Numbered from the stretch's first letter, positions 1 to 8,898 are shown. The stretch: DNA of 39,166 bases from JAFGNW01 sp964618515 (GCA_964618515.1 CAZUAS010000014.1:1-39166); one strand, 5' to 3'. A program made the numbers and translations. Notes: generated by a model from the sequence alone, not told the origin.

Positions 1-492
1 GGCCGCCACGGATTTGCCATATTGGCTAATCGTTTTAGCGTTCATTTCGAGTCTGAATTTGAAAGCGTCTGCGCCCCGCTGGCGGATTCGGTACAACAGC
101 TTATTCAAGCAAATATCGAAATTCACTGCCTGCGCGATTTAACCCGGGGCGGACTGGCCACCACCCTGGTTGAAATAGCCGAGAGCTCACGATATCAAAT
201 CCTTCTTAATGAAAATGCGGTTCCTGTTCGAGATGATGTCCGGGGAGCCTGTGAAATCCTCGGTTTCGAACCTTACTACGTGGCGAATGAAGGCCGTTTC
301 GTGGCTTTCGTACCGGAAGCAGACGCCGCCAAAGCTGTTTCCGTTCTGCGCGTAAAGTGCGGCTGGAATCAAGCAGGCATTATCGGACGGGTAGCCAAGG
401 ACCAATCAGCGACAGTCATCATGAAAAGTTCAATTGGTGCGGAACGAATAATCGATATGCTGAGCGGGGAACAACTTCCCCGAATCTGCTGA
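1..492 (+). CDS. hypE: Hydrogenase maturation protein HypE, C-terminal part (5' truncated by window)
   Basis: The reading frame is open from base 1, so the gene starts left of the window. HypE carries out the ATP-dependent dehydration of the HypF-made thiocarboxamide on its C-terminal cysteine, giving the cyanide ligand of the [NiFe] active site. The visible part is the PurM-like C-terminal domain, with the family blocks LRDLTRGGLATTL, ACEILGFEP and VANEGRFVAF. The protein ends in LPRIC, the conserved tail whose last cysteine carries the cyano group. It converges on hypB, with stop codons only 14 bases apart. The rest of a hyp operon (hypC, hypD, hypF) probably lies upstream, outside the window. 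Identification is secure. Confidence 0.95.
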   Translation, partial: GRHGFAILANRFSVHFESEFESVCAPLADSVQQLIQANIEIHCLRDLTRGGLATTLVEIAESSRYQILLNENAVPVRDDVRGACEILGFEPYYVANEGRFVAFVPEADAAKAVSVLRVKCGWNQAGIIGRVAKDQSATVIMKSSIGAERIIDMLSGEQLPRIC

Positions 493-506
493 TTGCCCCC
501 AAGTTT

Positions 507-1178
507 TTATTTCTTACCCTTTTTTGACGCCACCTGATTGCCCAGCCAGTCGTACCAGGCTTCGAGCCCCGTTTCTTTCAGGCACGATATTTCGAACACC
601 TTTAAATCGGCATTTATCGTCCGGGCGTTTTTTTCAGCCTGCTTGATATCGAAATTTGAAAGTCCCAGTAAATCGATCTTGTTGATAATCAATACTGATG
701 ACCGGCGAAATATCGACGGATATTTTAACGGCTTATCATCACCTTCGGTAGTACTCATCAGTACCACTTTCATGTCTTCACCGAGGTCATAACTCGAAGG
801 ACACACCAGATTGCCGACATTTTCAATGAATAAAATATCCACGCCCTCAAGGTTCATTTCGTCAAGAGCCCGGGTGACCATTCTGGCATCAAGGTGACAG
901 GCGCCGCCGGTTATAATCGGCCTGACGTTTTTACCCCCCGCCCCTTTGAGCCGGTCGGCGTCGTTTTCCGTCTGCACATCACCGGCGATTAATGCCATGT
1001 TATACTTGTTCCCAAGCTCTTTCAAGGTACGTTCCAGAAGACTGGTCTTCCCGGAACCGGGGGAGCTGACCAGATTTAAGGTCACTATCTTCTGCTTTTC
1101 CAGTTTCTTTCTAATATCAGTCGCCAGGCGGTCATTTTCCGACAGTACTTTTTTCTCGACTGTTATTTTTTTACTCAT
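507..1178 (-). CDS. hypB: Hydrogenase nickel incorporation GTPase HypB
   Basis: HypB is a cytoplasmic SIMIBI-class GTPase that delivers nickel to the hydrogenase large subunit together with HypA. The Walker A motif SPGSGKTSLLE lies near residue 40. The metal site CHLD, in GGACHLDARMV, is near residue 93, and the NKIDL GTPase motif is near residue 165. VENVGNLVCPSSYDLG-type sequence completes the family signature. At 223 residues it is the short form: the His-rich nickel-storage N-terminus and the CxxCGC start of E. coli HypB are absent. It is the last gene of the hydrogenase operon, 34 bases after hypA, which fits a maturation role for the mvh enzyme. Confidence 0.95.
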   Translation of the reverse strand: MSKKITVEKKVLSENDRLATDIRKKLEKQKIVTLNLVSSPGSGKTSLLERTLKELGNKYNMALIAGDVQTENDADRLKGAGGKNVRPIITGGACHLDARMVTRALDEMNLEGVDILFIENVGNLVCPSSYDLGEDMKVVLMSTTEGDDKPLKYPSIFRRSSVLIINKIDLLGLSNFDIKQAEKNARTINADLKVFEISCLKETGLEAWYDWLGNQVASKKGKK

Positions 1179-1212
1179 CTTAACACCATCATATTTTCAG
1201 TCAATGCTGTAA

Positions 1213-1554
1213 TTATTGCCCTGCAATATAATCAATATCCAGTTCTTCACCCTGACTTATTTTCAAATCCGGGGATCCGCATTCAGGGCAGATAAATACG
1301 AAATCCTGTACCTCAAAAGCATTTCCGCAGGCACGACATTCACCTTTTACGGGTATCTTTTCAATTTTAATTACCACCCCCGCCAGTGATGTATCGCCAG
1401 TCGAGGCTTCGAAGGCGAAAGTCAGCGCGTCGGGATTAACCCCAGTCAGAGCGCCGATTTTAAGCCCTATTTCCTCGACCCTGGTCAGATGCTGACGAGA
1501 GGCTTCTTTTTCGACAATATGAATTATTTCCGTAGCAATACTTAATTCATGCAT
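1213..1554 (-). CDS. hypA: Hydrogenase nickel insertion protein HypA
   Basis: HypA is the nickel-binding chaperone that works with HypB. I place the start at the ATG giving MHELSIA, because HypA proteins begin with M-H-E and His2 is a nickel ligand. An in-frame ATG nine bases upstream would add MVF in front and destroy this. The zinc ribbon is seen as CRACG and, after a short loop, CPECGSPDL near residues 70-95. The length of 113 residues is normal. It lies between the maturation protease (77-base gap) and hypB, on the same strand as the hydrogenase genes. Confidence 0.95.
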   Translation of the reverse strand: MHELSIATEIIHIVEKEASRQHLTRVEEIGLKIGALTGVNPDALTFAFEASTGDTSLAGVVIKIEKIPVKGECRACGNAFEVQDFVFICPECGSPDLKISQGEELDIDYIAGQ

Positions 1555-1630
1555 GAAAACCAACCGGACGTATCAAGACTGCTTTATTTCCACTAATTAA
1601 CTTCGGGAAACAGTAAAAACAACCCCTTTT

Positions 1631-2071
1631 TCATTTGGTTAAATGAGTCATGACCCGCGTGACCAGTTGCTCCAGGGCCTTCGCCACCGGGGCAGACAGT
1701 TCCCCGCCCATATCGCAGGTATTGGCGACTTCCATCGCGACAATTTTAAATTCCTCGGGAAAATCAATTTTAAGTTGCCGGGCAAGTTGAATCAGTTCGG
1801 GAATACCGGTGTAATGCGGCGAGGGGTTGGCAACAGGCACCAGTTCCTCAGGAACGATATCCACTACCGTACCCGGAGGGAAGCGGCCGGTTTTCATCGC
1901 ATCGATAATAATCGCTTTCCGGTAACCGATAAATAAATCAAGCAAGGCTACGCCGTGAAGGCTGGTTTCGACAAAATCAGCCCGGTCGGAAGCCATCGGG
2001 GCAATTTTCCGTACCGCCAGAATCCCGACGGCGTCGTCGCTGAAAAGCTCGTTGCCCAGCCCCACCACCAC
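1631..2071 (-). CDS. [NiFe]-hydrogenase maturation protease (HyaD/HycI/FrcD family)
   Basis: This endopeptidase removes the C-terminal extension of the large subunit after nickel insertion. Family hallmarks are VVGLGNELFSDDAVG at the N-terminus, with the nickel-sensing Asp in the SDD segment, VETSLHGVALLDLF, and IIIDAMKTG. The large subunit encoded just upstream keeps a 26-residue tail after its DPCxxCxxH motif, so a substrate is present. The only plausible starts are a run of GTG codons (2071, 2068 and 2065), because a stop lies at 2096-2098 in this frame. I use the first GTG. It begins 13 bases after the mvhA stop, and no good ribosome-binding site is visible, so translation may be coupled. 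Confidence 0.9.
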   Translation of the reverse strand: MVVGLGNELFSDDAVGILAVRKIAPMASDRADFVETSLHGVALLDLFIGYRKAIIIDAMKTGRFPPGTVVDIVPEELVPVANPSPHYTGIPELIQLARQLKIDFPEEFKIVAMEVANTCDMGGELSAPVAKALEQLVTRVMTHLTK

Positions 2072-2084
2072 CTGTTGTTTAGAC

Positions 2085-3548
2085 TTAACCGCGGCTTATC
2101 TCCTGCTTTAACCGGTAATCCTTATTGAACACTCTCACTACCAGCGGCATCTGCCCCGGTAAAGCATGCGTGGCACAGCCATGACAGGGGTCATAAGCCC
2201 GGAATGCCATCTCAACCATATTGAGAATACCATCATCTACTTTCCCCTCGGAAATCAACCCCTTCGCTGCCTTGTCCACCGACATGGCAATACGGGCGGC
2301 GTTGTTCTGAGTGGCGACTATCAAATTAGCCCCGGTTATTATTCCCTTATCATCGGTTTTATAATGGTGAATCAGGGTGCCCCGCGGAGCTTCTACTATC
2401 CCGATACCTTCCACCGGTGTTTTCCTGGGAATCACCCGGACATCGGGACTGACAATTTCCGGGTCGTTGGCCAGCTCTTTCATCCTTTCGGCGGCATTTA
2501 TCAATTCTATCAGGCGTGCCCAGCTGGTCGCCAGGGTATGATGAACCGGTTTACCGCCCAGAGTTTTATAAAACTGGTCATAGGCTTCCTGAGCCAGCGG
2601 TGTCGCCATGCCCTCGCAGGCATTCAACCGCGCCAGGGGCGCTACGGCAAAGACTCCGCTCTCGGCGCCGTCTTTAAAACCCTTCCAGCCGATTTTTTTC
2701 AAGTATGGAAACTTGATATAACTCCACGGTTCCACATGCTCAGCTATATGGTCAAGATACTGGTCGGCGGCAAACTTGACATATTCCTTCCCGTCCGGAT
2801 TTACCACCCGTAACTGGCCCTCGTAAAAATTACTCTTATTCTTTTCATCCACCAAACCCATGTAATAGGTTTTATGGCTGTAAGTGTCGGAAACGATATA
2901 ATCGACATACTGCTGGTTTTTAAGCACGACATCGTTAAAGAGTTTCAGCGAGAACTGGCCAAAGCTTACAGCCTGTTCGGCGACATCGATAAACTTCTGC
3001 TGGTCTTCCCTGGCAATCGGCTTGGAAATGCCGCCCGGTAAGCCGAATACGGGATGGATGGTTTTACCCATTGCCAGGGCCATCAAACCACGCAGTTTTT
3101 CCCGTACTTCGATTACCTGCAGTCCGATTTCCTGACCGACTTTACCGATTACCCCGAGAATATTGCGTTCGGCTTTGGGGGCGGTGGGACCGACGACGAA
3201 ATCCGGTCCGGCTAGAAAATAGAAATGAAGGGCGTGGTCCTCGATGAAGAAAATATTGTAAAGCAACTCACGTACTTTTTTAGCGGCAACCGGCGGGTCG
3301 ACTTTATAAAGGTCGTCCAGAGCTTTGGTGGCAGCCATATGATGCGCGGTCGGGCAAACCCCGCAAATACGCGGCGTTATCTGGGGCATATCCTCGGCCG
3401 GACGACCAATCGCAAAACGTTCGAATCCCCGTAACTCCGGTACCTGGAAATAGGCCCGGTCAACATTCCCCTGGTCATTCAGGAAAATATCAATTTTACC
3501 ATGCCCCTCAAGGCGGGTAATCGGGTCAACTACTATTCTCTTTTTCAT
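2085..3548 (-). CDS. mvhA: [NiFe]-hydrogenase large subunit, group 3 (MvhA-type)
   Basis: This catalytic subunit holds the Ni-Fe(CN)2CO centre. The four nickel-ligand cysteines are seen in RICGVCPTAHH (C62 and C65) and in DPCHGCATH (C455 and C458). There is no selenocysteine position. A 26-residue tail after H461 is the segment expected to be cut by the maturation protease. The length of 487 residues and the sequence style fit the cytoplasmic F420-non-reducing/Hdr-linked hydrogenases (group 3c) rather than membrane uptake enzymes. The neighbours mvhG, mvhD and hdrABC support this assignment. The gene follows mvhG with a two-base gap. Confidence 0.95.
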   Translation of the reverse strand: MKKRIVVDPITRLEGHGKIDIFLNDQGNVDRAYFQVPELRGFERFAIGRPAEDMPQITPRICGVCPTAHHMAATKALDDLYKVDPPVAAKKVRELLYNIFFIEDHALHFYFLAGPDFVVGPTAPKAERNILGVIGKVGQEIGLQVIEVREKLRGLMALAMGKTIHPVFGLPGGISKPIAREDQQKFIDVAEQAVSFGQFSLKLFNDVVLKNQQYVDYIVSDTYSHKTYYMGLVDEKNKSNFYEGQLRVVNPDGKEYVKFAADQYLDHIAEHVEPWSYIKFPYLKKIGWKGFKDGAESGVFAVAPLARLNACEGMATPLAQEAYDQFYKTLGGKPVHHTLATSWARLIELINAAERMKELANDPEIVSPDVRVIPRKTPVEGIGIVEAPRGTLIHHYKTDDKGIITGANLIVATQNNAARIAMSVDKAAKGLISEGKVDDGILNMVEMAFRAYDPCHGCATHALPGQMPLVVRVFNKDYRLKQEISRG

Positions 3549-3550
3549 GG

Positions 3551-4534
3551 TTATTTCTCTCCTTGAACGGCCGGTTGGTAATGACGATGCAACAGCGAGG
3601 TCGGCAGACTGTAACGGTAAAATGTTCCCACCGGGTCGACCACTTTACAAAGTATCTTTTCAATTTCCTCTTCATCATTGGCATCGGCCAGCGAGGCTAT
3701 GGCTGATAGCGCTTTCATACCGTAATCCAGGACATTGCTGACCGGCCCCATACAACCGGTACACGGCATATTAACCCTGGTACAGGCTGCCCCGCAGCCT
3801 TTGCGGGTAATCGGCCCCAGGCAGAGCAAGCCCTGGGCTAACAGGCATTTCTCCGGGTCGACCATTATTTCATGGGGGCGCTTAAATTCTTTCTGGCTCA
3901 TTTTATCCGGCTTGGTTTCCTTGCGCGGGCATTCATCACACAGAGCGATATCAGGCGCCAGAATCGAACCTTTAGGCGGCAATTCCCCCTTGACAATCTT
4001 GTTGAACATTTCCCCTACCAGGCCAACCGGCGGCGGACAGCCGGGCAGATAATAATCCACCGGGATAACCTGATCAAGAGTTTTGACCGTGTTCCACAGG
4101 TTGGGCAGAGTCACAATTCCCTGGGGGGCTTCATATTCTTCTCGCGGAATAACCTTTTCCTCGTTCACCACACTGGGCGCGTTGAAGAAAGCTTCTTCGA
4201 ACATGGCCTGACGGTCAAACAGGTTGGCCAGGCCGGGAATACCGCCGGTGTGGGCACAACTTCCGAAAGCCACCACCAGCTGTGATTTTCGCCTTAACAA
4301 TTCTACCATTTCATGTTGCTCGGAACTGCGTATGGCACCATTGATGAAACTTGCGGCCAGCTCGCCGTCGGCCAGATTCTCCACATCACTGCGTTTAAAA
4401 TCCATCGCCACCGGCCAGAAAACGATATCCACCGCCCCGACGACTTTGAGAATATCCGCACCCAAGTCAACAACGACTTCATCACAACCGCCGCATGAAG
4501 CACACCAGTAAAAACCTACCTTGGGTTTACTCAT
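3551..4534 (-). CDS. mvhG: [NiFe]-hydrogenase small subunit (MvhG-type)
   Basis: This iron-sulfur subunit relays electrons from the Ni-Fe site. The N-terminal proximal-cluster motif CASCGGCDE has C11 and C14. Further cysteines occur at VAFGSCAHTGG, YLPGCPPP and in the C-terminal stretch around CLLAQGLLCLGP, KGCGAAC and PCTGCMGPV, giving the extra clusters. No twin-arginine signal peptide is present, so the enzyme is cytoplasmic. The start overlaps the mvhD stop by four bases (ATGA type), so translation is probably coupled. At 327 residues it is the usual size for this subgroup. Confidence 0.93.
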   Translation of the reverse strand: MSKPKVGFYWCASCGGCDEVVVDLGADILKVVGAVDIVFWPVAMDFKRSDVENLADGELAASFINGAIRSSEQHEMVELLRRKSQLVVAFGSCAHTGGIPGLANLFDRQAMFEEAFFNAPSVVNEEKVIPREEYEAPQGIVTLPNLWNTVKTLDQVIPVDYYLPGCPPPVGLVGEMFNKIVKGELPPKGSILAPDIALCDECPRKETKPDKMSQKEFKRPHEIMVDPEKCLLAQGLLCLGPITRKGCGAACTRVNMPCTGCMGPVSNVLDYGMKALSAIASLADANDEEEIEKILCKVVDPVGTFYRYSLPTSLLHRHYQPAVQGEK

Positions 4535-5031
4535 GAAGCACCTCCTTTAGCCATAGCCACCGCTTTGGCTTTCACCGTTTTCTCCTTTGGAGGCTGCATT
4601 TTTGATATCGGTTCCAGTTGTAACGGTCCCAGCTTCCGCACCTGTTCGGTCATCTGGTTGATGACTTTCTGGACTTTGTCGCCCTCGGAAGCGGCAATCC
4701 ATTCCAACCGGATACGCTCTTCTTCAATACCCATTTGACTTAAAAACCGTTTTAATAATTTGAAACGACGCAGCGCCTTGTAGTTGCCCTGCTGGTAGTG
4801 GCAATCGCCGGGATGGCAACCGCCGATAAGCACTCCATCGGCACCCTCGCGAAACGCCTTCAGAACAAACTGCGGGTCAAGCCGTCCGGAACACATTATC
4901 CGAATGACGCGCACATTGGGTGAATAGGTCATGCGGGCCGTTCCTGCCAGGTCGGCGGCCGTATAAGTACACCAATTACAGAAGAAGGCGACAATCCGCG
5001 GTTCAAAATGGTTCCTATCGTTATCAGACAT
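4531..5031 (-). CDS. mvhD: Hydrogenase/Hdr bridging [2Fe-2S] subunit MvhD
   Basis: MvhD carries electrons from the hydrogenase to HdrA in the MvhADG-HdrABC complex. Cysteines are seen in FFCNWCTYTAADLAG, MCSGRLDP and GGCHPGDCHY, matching the FrhD/MvhD/HdrD-delta family pattern. The protein is 166 residues. The last 35 or so residues are Lys/Ala-rich (KTVKAKAVAMAKGG) and look like an extension beyond the core family. The start overlaps hdrA by eight bases and the end overlaps mvhG by four, so all three are read as one unit. Confidence 0.93.
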   Translation of the reverse strand: MSDNDRNHFEPRIVAFFCNWCTYTAADLAGTARMTYSPNVRVIRIMCSGRLDPQFVLKAFREGADGVLIGGCHPGDCHYQQGNYKALRRFKLLKRFLSQMGIEEERIRLEWIAASEGDKVQKVINQMTEQVRKLGPLQLEPISKMQPPKEKTVKAKAVAMAKGGAS

Positions 5032-7030
5032 AACTGATTACTCCCTCGATTTCATGTAAAATTTGTTCGTCGGTAAAGAGGTTCTGTTGCAACGCTCCTG
5101 ACGGACAGGCAGCCACACAGGTACCGCACCCCTTGCAGAGCGCGCCGTTCACCGATGAAATATTCTTCTCGATATTGAAACTGATGGCGCCATAGGGACA
5201 CAGTGCCACGCAAGTTTTGCACCCGGAGCAGAATTCCTCCTGTACATAGGCGGTGTTTGGTTCCAGTTCGACATAACCCTTATCGATAAGAGCCAGAGCC
5301 TCGGCCGCCGCCGCCCCGGCCTGGGCGACACTGTCGGGGATATCCTTGGGTCCCTGGCAGGCACCGGCCAGAAAAACACCATCAGTGAAAGTCGATACCG
5401 GAGCCAGCTTGGGATGGCGTTCCAGAAACCACCCCTCATGACTGCAACTGATGTTAAACTTCCGCCGGACATCTTCAGCATCATCATGCGGTTCCAGGCC
5501 GACTGAAAGCACTACCATATCCACCGGTATCCGTCGTACCGCCCCCACCAGGGTATCCTCAGCGCGAATCACCAGCTTGCCTTCCTCTTCTGGAATAGTC
5601 GCCCAATCGGATATCTCGGCCACCCGCCCCCTGATGAAGTGAACATTCTCCTTCAGAAGTTTTTCGTAAAACTCTTCGTACCCCTTTCCGGGCGTCCGCA
5701 TATCAATGTAGAAATTGTAAACCTCAGCCCCGGTGCGCTCCTTGATAAGATGCGCCAGCTTCAGAGAATACATGCAGCAAACCCGCGAACAATAGGCGTT
5801 GGTCCTGGAGTCCCGGCTGCCGACACAATGAACGATGCCTACCGTTCGAGGTTTTTCACCGTTCTTAAGATGCACCTCGCCCCCGGTCGGCCCGGCGGCG
5901 TTGACCATCCTTTCCACCTCAAGACTGGTGTAAATATTGGGATATTTCCCGTACCCGTACCTTGAAATGCGCTGGGCGTCGAAGGTCTTGAAACCGGTCG
6001 CCAGAATTATGGCTCCCACCTCGATTTCCTTGATCTCCTCTTTCTGGTCGAAATCAATGGCTCCCCGCTCGCAGGCGTCAACACAGGTTTTCTTGCACTT
6101 GTTTCTTTTAATCTGGACACAGCTCTCCGGGTCAATCACCGCCACCAGCGGTGTGGCCTGAGGGAAAGGAATATAAATCGGTCGGCGTTTGCTCAAACCG
6201 ACATTAAATTCATCTTTGGTAACGCCTTTTTTGAAAACGCAGGCTTCGACACATTCATAACAGCCGACACACAGGTCTTCTTTGACATAGCGGGGTTTGC
6301 GGCGAACCTTGACTTTAAAATTGCCTACAAAACCCTCCACCCCGTCTACCTCCGAATAGGTCCAGAGCGTGATATTGGGATGCGAGCGTACCGCAGACAT
6401 CTTGGGGGTAAGGATACAGGCGGAACAATCGAGCGTAGGAAAGGTTTTATCAAATTTAGCCATGTGGCCGCCGATAGTCGGTTCTTTTTCAACCAGGTAA
6501 ACTTTGCGCCCGGCATCAGCCAATGTCAGGGCGGCATGAATACCGGCAATCCCGCCGCCGACCACCAGGACATTCGTATTTACGGGAACCCTGGTTTTCT
6601 CCAGCGGTTTATGTAAAACGATGCGGGCAACCGCCGCCGCAATCAACGCCTTGGATTTCTCCGTTGCGGCGCCTTTATCGGGCGTAACCCAGCTCACATG
6701 CTCCCGGATATTGGCCATCTGGAATAAAAACGGGTTGGCGTCGGCGGCCATCATCGCCCGGCGAAAAGTCGGCTCATGCATCAGCGGCGAACACGACGCC
6801 ACCACCACCCGGTCAATCAGACCTTCCCGAAGGTCCTTCTGAATCAGTTCCTGCCCCGGATCGGAACACATAAACTTGTATTCACGGGCAACCGTTACAT
6901 TGGGCAGGGTTCTGGCGAAATCCACTGTCTCCTGAACATTTACCTTGCCGGCAATATTTATCCCGCAGTGACAGACATAAACTCCGACTTTAGGTTTCCC
7001 GTTCGATGAAGGTGTCTTAGCTGTGGACAT
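5024..7030 (-). CDS. hdrA: Heterodisulfide reductase subunit A (FAD, iron-sulfur)
   Basis: HdrA is the flavin subunit where electrons are bifurcated in Mvh-Hdr complexes. The N-terminal VYVCHCGINIAGKV segment and the CSDPGQ region match the HdrA N-domain. The FAD dinucleotide fold GGGIAGIHAAL is near residue 158, followed by LDCSACILTPKM. Mid-protein ferredoxin-type cysteines occur at CVGCYECVEAC. Two C-terminal [4Fe-4S] motifs, CSGCKTCVALCP and CKGCGTCVAACP, lie near residues 600-650. The length of 668 residues is typical. Alternative uses exist (HdrA-like proteins of sulfate reducers or methylene-THF reductase complexes), but mvhD and hdrBC next door make the hydrogenase-linked role most likely. 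Confidence 0.95.
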   Translation of the reverse strand: MSTAKTPSSNGKPKVGVYVCHCGINIAGKVNVQETVDFARTLPNVTVAREYKFMCSDPGQELIQKDLREGLIDRVVVASCSPLMHEPTFRRAMMAADANPFLFQMANIREHVSWVTPDKGAATEKSKALIAAAVARIVLHKPLEKTRVPVNTNVLVVGGGIAGIHAALTLADAGRKVYLVEKEPTIGGHMAKFDKTFPTLDCSACILTPKMSAVRSHPNITLWTYSEVDGVEGFVGNFKVKVRRKPRYVKEDLCVGCYECVEACVFKKGVTKDEFNVGLSKRRPIYIPFPQATPLVAVIDPESCVQIKRNKCKKTCVDACERGAIDFDQKEEIKEIEVGAIILATGFKTFDAQRISRYGYGKYPNIYTSLEVERMVNAAGPTGGEVHLKNGEKPRTVGIVHCVGSRDSRTNAYCSRVCCMYSLKLAHLIKERTGAEVYNFYIDMRTPGKGYEEFYEKLLKENVHFIRGRVAEISDWATIPEEEGKLVIRAEDTLVGAVRRIPVDMVVLSVGLEPHDDAEDVRRKFNISCSHEGWFLERHPKLAPVSTFTDGVFLAGACQGPKDIPDSVAQAGAAAAEALALIDKGYVELEPNTAYVQEEFCSGCKTCVALCPYGAISFNIEKNISSVNGALCKGCGTCVAACPSGALQQNLFTDEQILHEIEGVISYV

Positions 7031-7919
7031 ACTGGCCTCCTTCTTTTTTACTGAAAACCCGTGAAGGCTTGATGAACACCCGGTTTAAACCCAATTTCCG
7101 GTTTTCAAGACCAAAAGCATGCCCCATTAACTGGGTAAAGTAAAGTACCGGCAGATTCAATTCGTGCCCGTAAAGATTACTCATCCGCTCCTGGTAACAT
7201 TCCAGGTTGAACTGACAGAGAGGACAGGCAGTGGCAACGATATCACAACCCCGCTTACGGGCTTCCGCAAGCAACACGTAACTCAGGCGGATACCGACAT
7301 CCTGAACGGTCCCGGTCAGTGAACCACCGCAGCACCGGGTCTTTAACGACCAGTCCACCACCTCACCGCCCAGAAGCTTGATAAGCTTGTCCATCGTCTG
7401 AGGATTATGAGAATCATCAAAGTCGGCATACGGCCGTACCAGCTGACAACCGTAATAGCAGGCTACTTTAATTCCTTCCAAAGGTCTTTTAACCCGGGAA
7501 GTAATTTTCTCGACGGGTATATCATTAATAAGAATATCCAGAGGATGGCGGACGTGGACTTTATCGTTGTATTTTAGCCCGCCCGCTTCCAGGGCCCGGT
7601 CTATTTTCTTTCTCAGTTCGGGATATTCAGCAAGGTACCGATGCGCTTTATTGAGCCCGAGATAACAGGCGGCGCAGGGGACAACCATCTCGGCATAATC
7701 CTCTTCACCGTTCTGACGTTCCGCCAGAGCGAAATTGCGGGCACTCAGGGCAAAGGACTTCAACTCACTTATCGACATATATGCCGTTGCACCACAACAA
7801 TTCCAATCTTCCAGCTCCTTCAAAGGAATATCCAGAGCGGCAAATACCGCCAGAAGAGATTCCTCATAAGCCCGCCCGGTACTCTTAAGCGAACATCCGG
7901 GGTAATATATATAACTCAT
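7017..7919 (-). CDS. hdrB: Heterodisulfide reductase subunit B (CCG domains)
   Basis: HdrB holds the noncubane [4Fe-4S] clusters that reduce the disulfide substrate. Two CCG-type cysteine motifs are visible: YYPGCSLKSTG with DWNCCGA near residues 5-45, and YYGCQLVRP with TRCCGG further on, plus CPLCQFNL. The length of 300 residues is normal. In a bacterium the natural substrate is unlikely to be CoM-S-S-CoB and is unknown here. The start overlaps hdrC by four bases, and the end overlaps hdrA by 14. Confidence 0.94.
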   Translation of the reverse strand: MSYIYYPGCSLKSTGRAYEESLLAVFAALDIPLKELEDWNCCGATAYMSISELKSFALSARNFALAERQNGEEDYAEMVVPCAACYLGLNKAHRYLAEYPELRKKIDRALEAGGLKYNDKVHVRHPLDILINDIPVEKITSRVKRPLEGIKVACYYGCQLVRPYADFDDSHNPQTMDKLIKLLGGEVVDWSLKTRCCGGSLTGTVQDVGIRLSYVLLAEARKRGCDIVATACPLCQFNLECYQERMSNLYGHELNLPVLYFTQLMGHAFGLENRKLGLNRVFIKPSRVFSKKEGGQYVHS

Positions 7920-8548
7920 ACGACCTCCTTCCCGGCCGTAATCAGCTCTTCCTTACCTTTAACCATGTGTTCTTTCTCCAGAACCTTCAAGATACTCTTA
8001 AGTTCATCGCGTCGTTTTATCGCTTCCCGTTTCGGACTCAGGCGTCCCTGGGACCAGAGGCGAAGGCCCAGGGTCATCTGTTTGAATATTTTTAAGGGAT
8101 TGGTTTTCATAAAGAGATTCACCAGTACCCAGCTTTCAGTGCTGCGTCCGTATTTCTCCACCGTTTTAAAGAATTCCTCCGCCAGCACGGGAGTCGGGAA
8201 TCGCTTGGGATATACTTTTCCCCGAATAGCCAGGCGCTTGGCAGCGTACATGATATCGGTCAACTTTATTTCCTTGGGACATTCGACCGTGCAGGAATAG
8301 CACGAAGCACATAACCAGGTGGTATAACTGCTCAGTACTTCTCCTTTGAATCCCGCCCGTATCATGGCAATAATCTGTCGCGGTGTATAATCCATATACG
8401 GACTCAAGGGACACATACCGCTGCAGGTGCCACACTGGATACAACTGTAAAGTTTATCCCCGCCGGGTATGGACGCAATTTCGCTGGCGAAATCCGGGTC
8501 AAGTTCCGACTCGTAACGTATCTTGCGCCACCCTTGCCACTTATTCAT
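7916..8548 (-). CDS. hdrC: Heterodisulfide reductase subunit C (two [4Fe-4S])
   Basis: HdrC is the ferredoxin-like subunit linking HdrA to HdrB. The two cluster motifs CIQCGTCSGMCP and CASCYSCTVECP are near residues 35 and 75. The start is set at the ATG giving MNKWQGW, which is preceded at the right distance by a strong AGGAGGA ribosome-binding site (complement of 8554-8560). An in-frame ATG 27 bases further upstream lacks one. It is the first gene of the nine-gene hydrogenase operon. The C-terminal part (VNLFMKTNPLKIFKQ) is longer than in methanogen HdrC and resembles bacterial homologues. Confidence 0.94.
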   Translation of the reverse strand: MNKWQGWRKIRYESELDPDFASEIASIPGGDKLYSCIQCGTCSGMCPLSPYMDYTPRQIIAMIRAGFKGEVLSSYTTWLCASCYSCTVECPKEIKLTDIMYAAKRLAIRGKVYPKRFPTPVLAEEFFKTVEKYGRSTESWVLVNLFMKTNPLKIFKQMTLGLRLWSQGRLSPKREAIKRRDELKSILKVLEKEHMVKGKEELITAGKEVV

Positions 8549-8658
8549 AAAAATCCTCCTCTTTGAGGCTATCATTTATTTCCAGAAGTTACTTTTTCTC
8601 CGCGTCAGCAAACACTTTCTCGCCGCCTGGCATTATCAAACAACAGCATAAACGAAAA

Positions 8659-8694
8659 TAGGTCAAACCGACGGTGAAAAGCCGGCTTAACCTA
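8659..8694 (-). terminator. Terminator-like hairpin in the hdr operon leader
   Basis: Read on the minus strand, 8694-8683 and 8670-8659 form a 12-bp stem with two G-U wobbles and a 12-base loop, followed at once by TTTTCGTTT. On the plus strand the same bases give two mismatches, so the stem fits minus-strand RNA best. It lies about 110 bases upstream of the hdrC start. Read-through would be needed to express the operon from the upstream promoter. It may therefore be an attenuator, or the end of an upstream transcript. Confidence 0.5.
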
Positions 8695-8764
8695 TTTAAT
8701 CTATCCCCCGGTTCTATTTTTTATACGGTCATATTCATTACCTCGAAGACCGGAGCGGGATGTT

Positions 8765-8844
8765 CCGATACGCCGCACCGGAGTAGCCCAAGGCATGACA
8801 TGAACACGTCTTACGGTACGATGCGGCAAACAGGGCTGTATCGG
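8765..8844 (-). ncRNA. Candidate structured leader RNA with pseudoknot upstream of hdrC
   Basis: On the minus strand the segment folds as P1, CCGATAC (8844-8838) with GTATCGG (8771-8765), and P2, GCCGCA (8827-8822) with TGCGGC (8777-8772). The 3' strands of P1 and P2 are contiguous, so the helices can stack coaxially. AGCCC at 8837-8833 can also pair with GGGCT at 8789-8785 inside the P2 loop, which makes an H-type pseudoknot. I recognise no known riboswitch class. The GC-rich block contrasts with its AT-rich surroundings. The structure is inferred by eye only. Confidence 0.35.
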
Positions 8845-8898
8845 CATACCTCGGGTACCTTTAAAAACGAAGTTAAAAAGCGAAGCCTTTTCGATATA

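Noticed and set aside
8780..8794. Sigma-54-like match on the minus strand before hdrC (GGGCTACTCCGGTGC)
   Set aside because: The GG/GC pitch fits, but both boxes deviate (GGCTA and GTGC), and the bases are better explained by the P2/pseudoknot fold.
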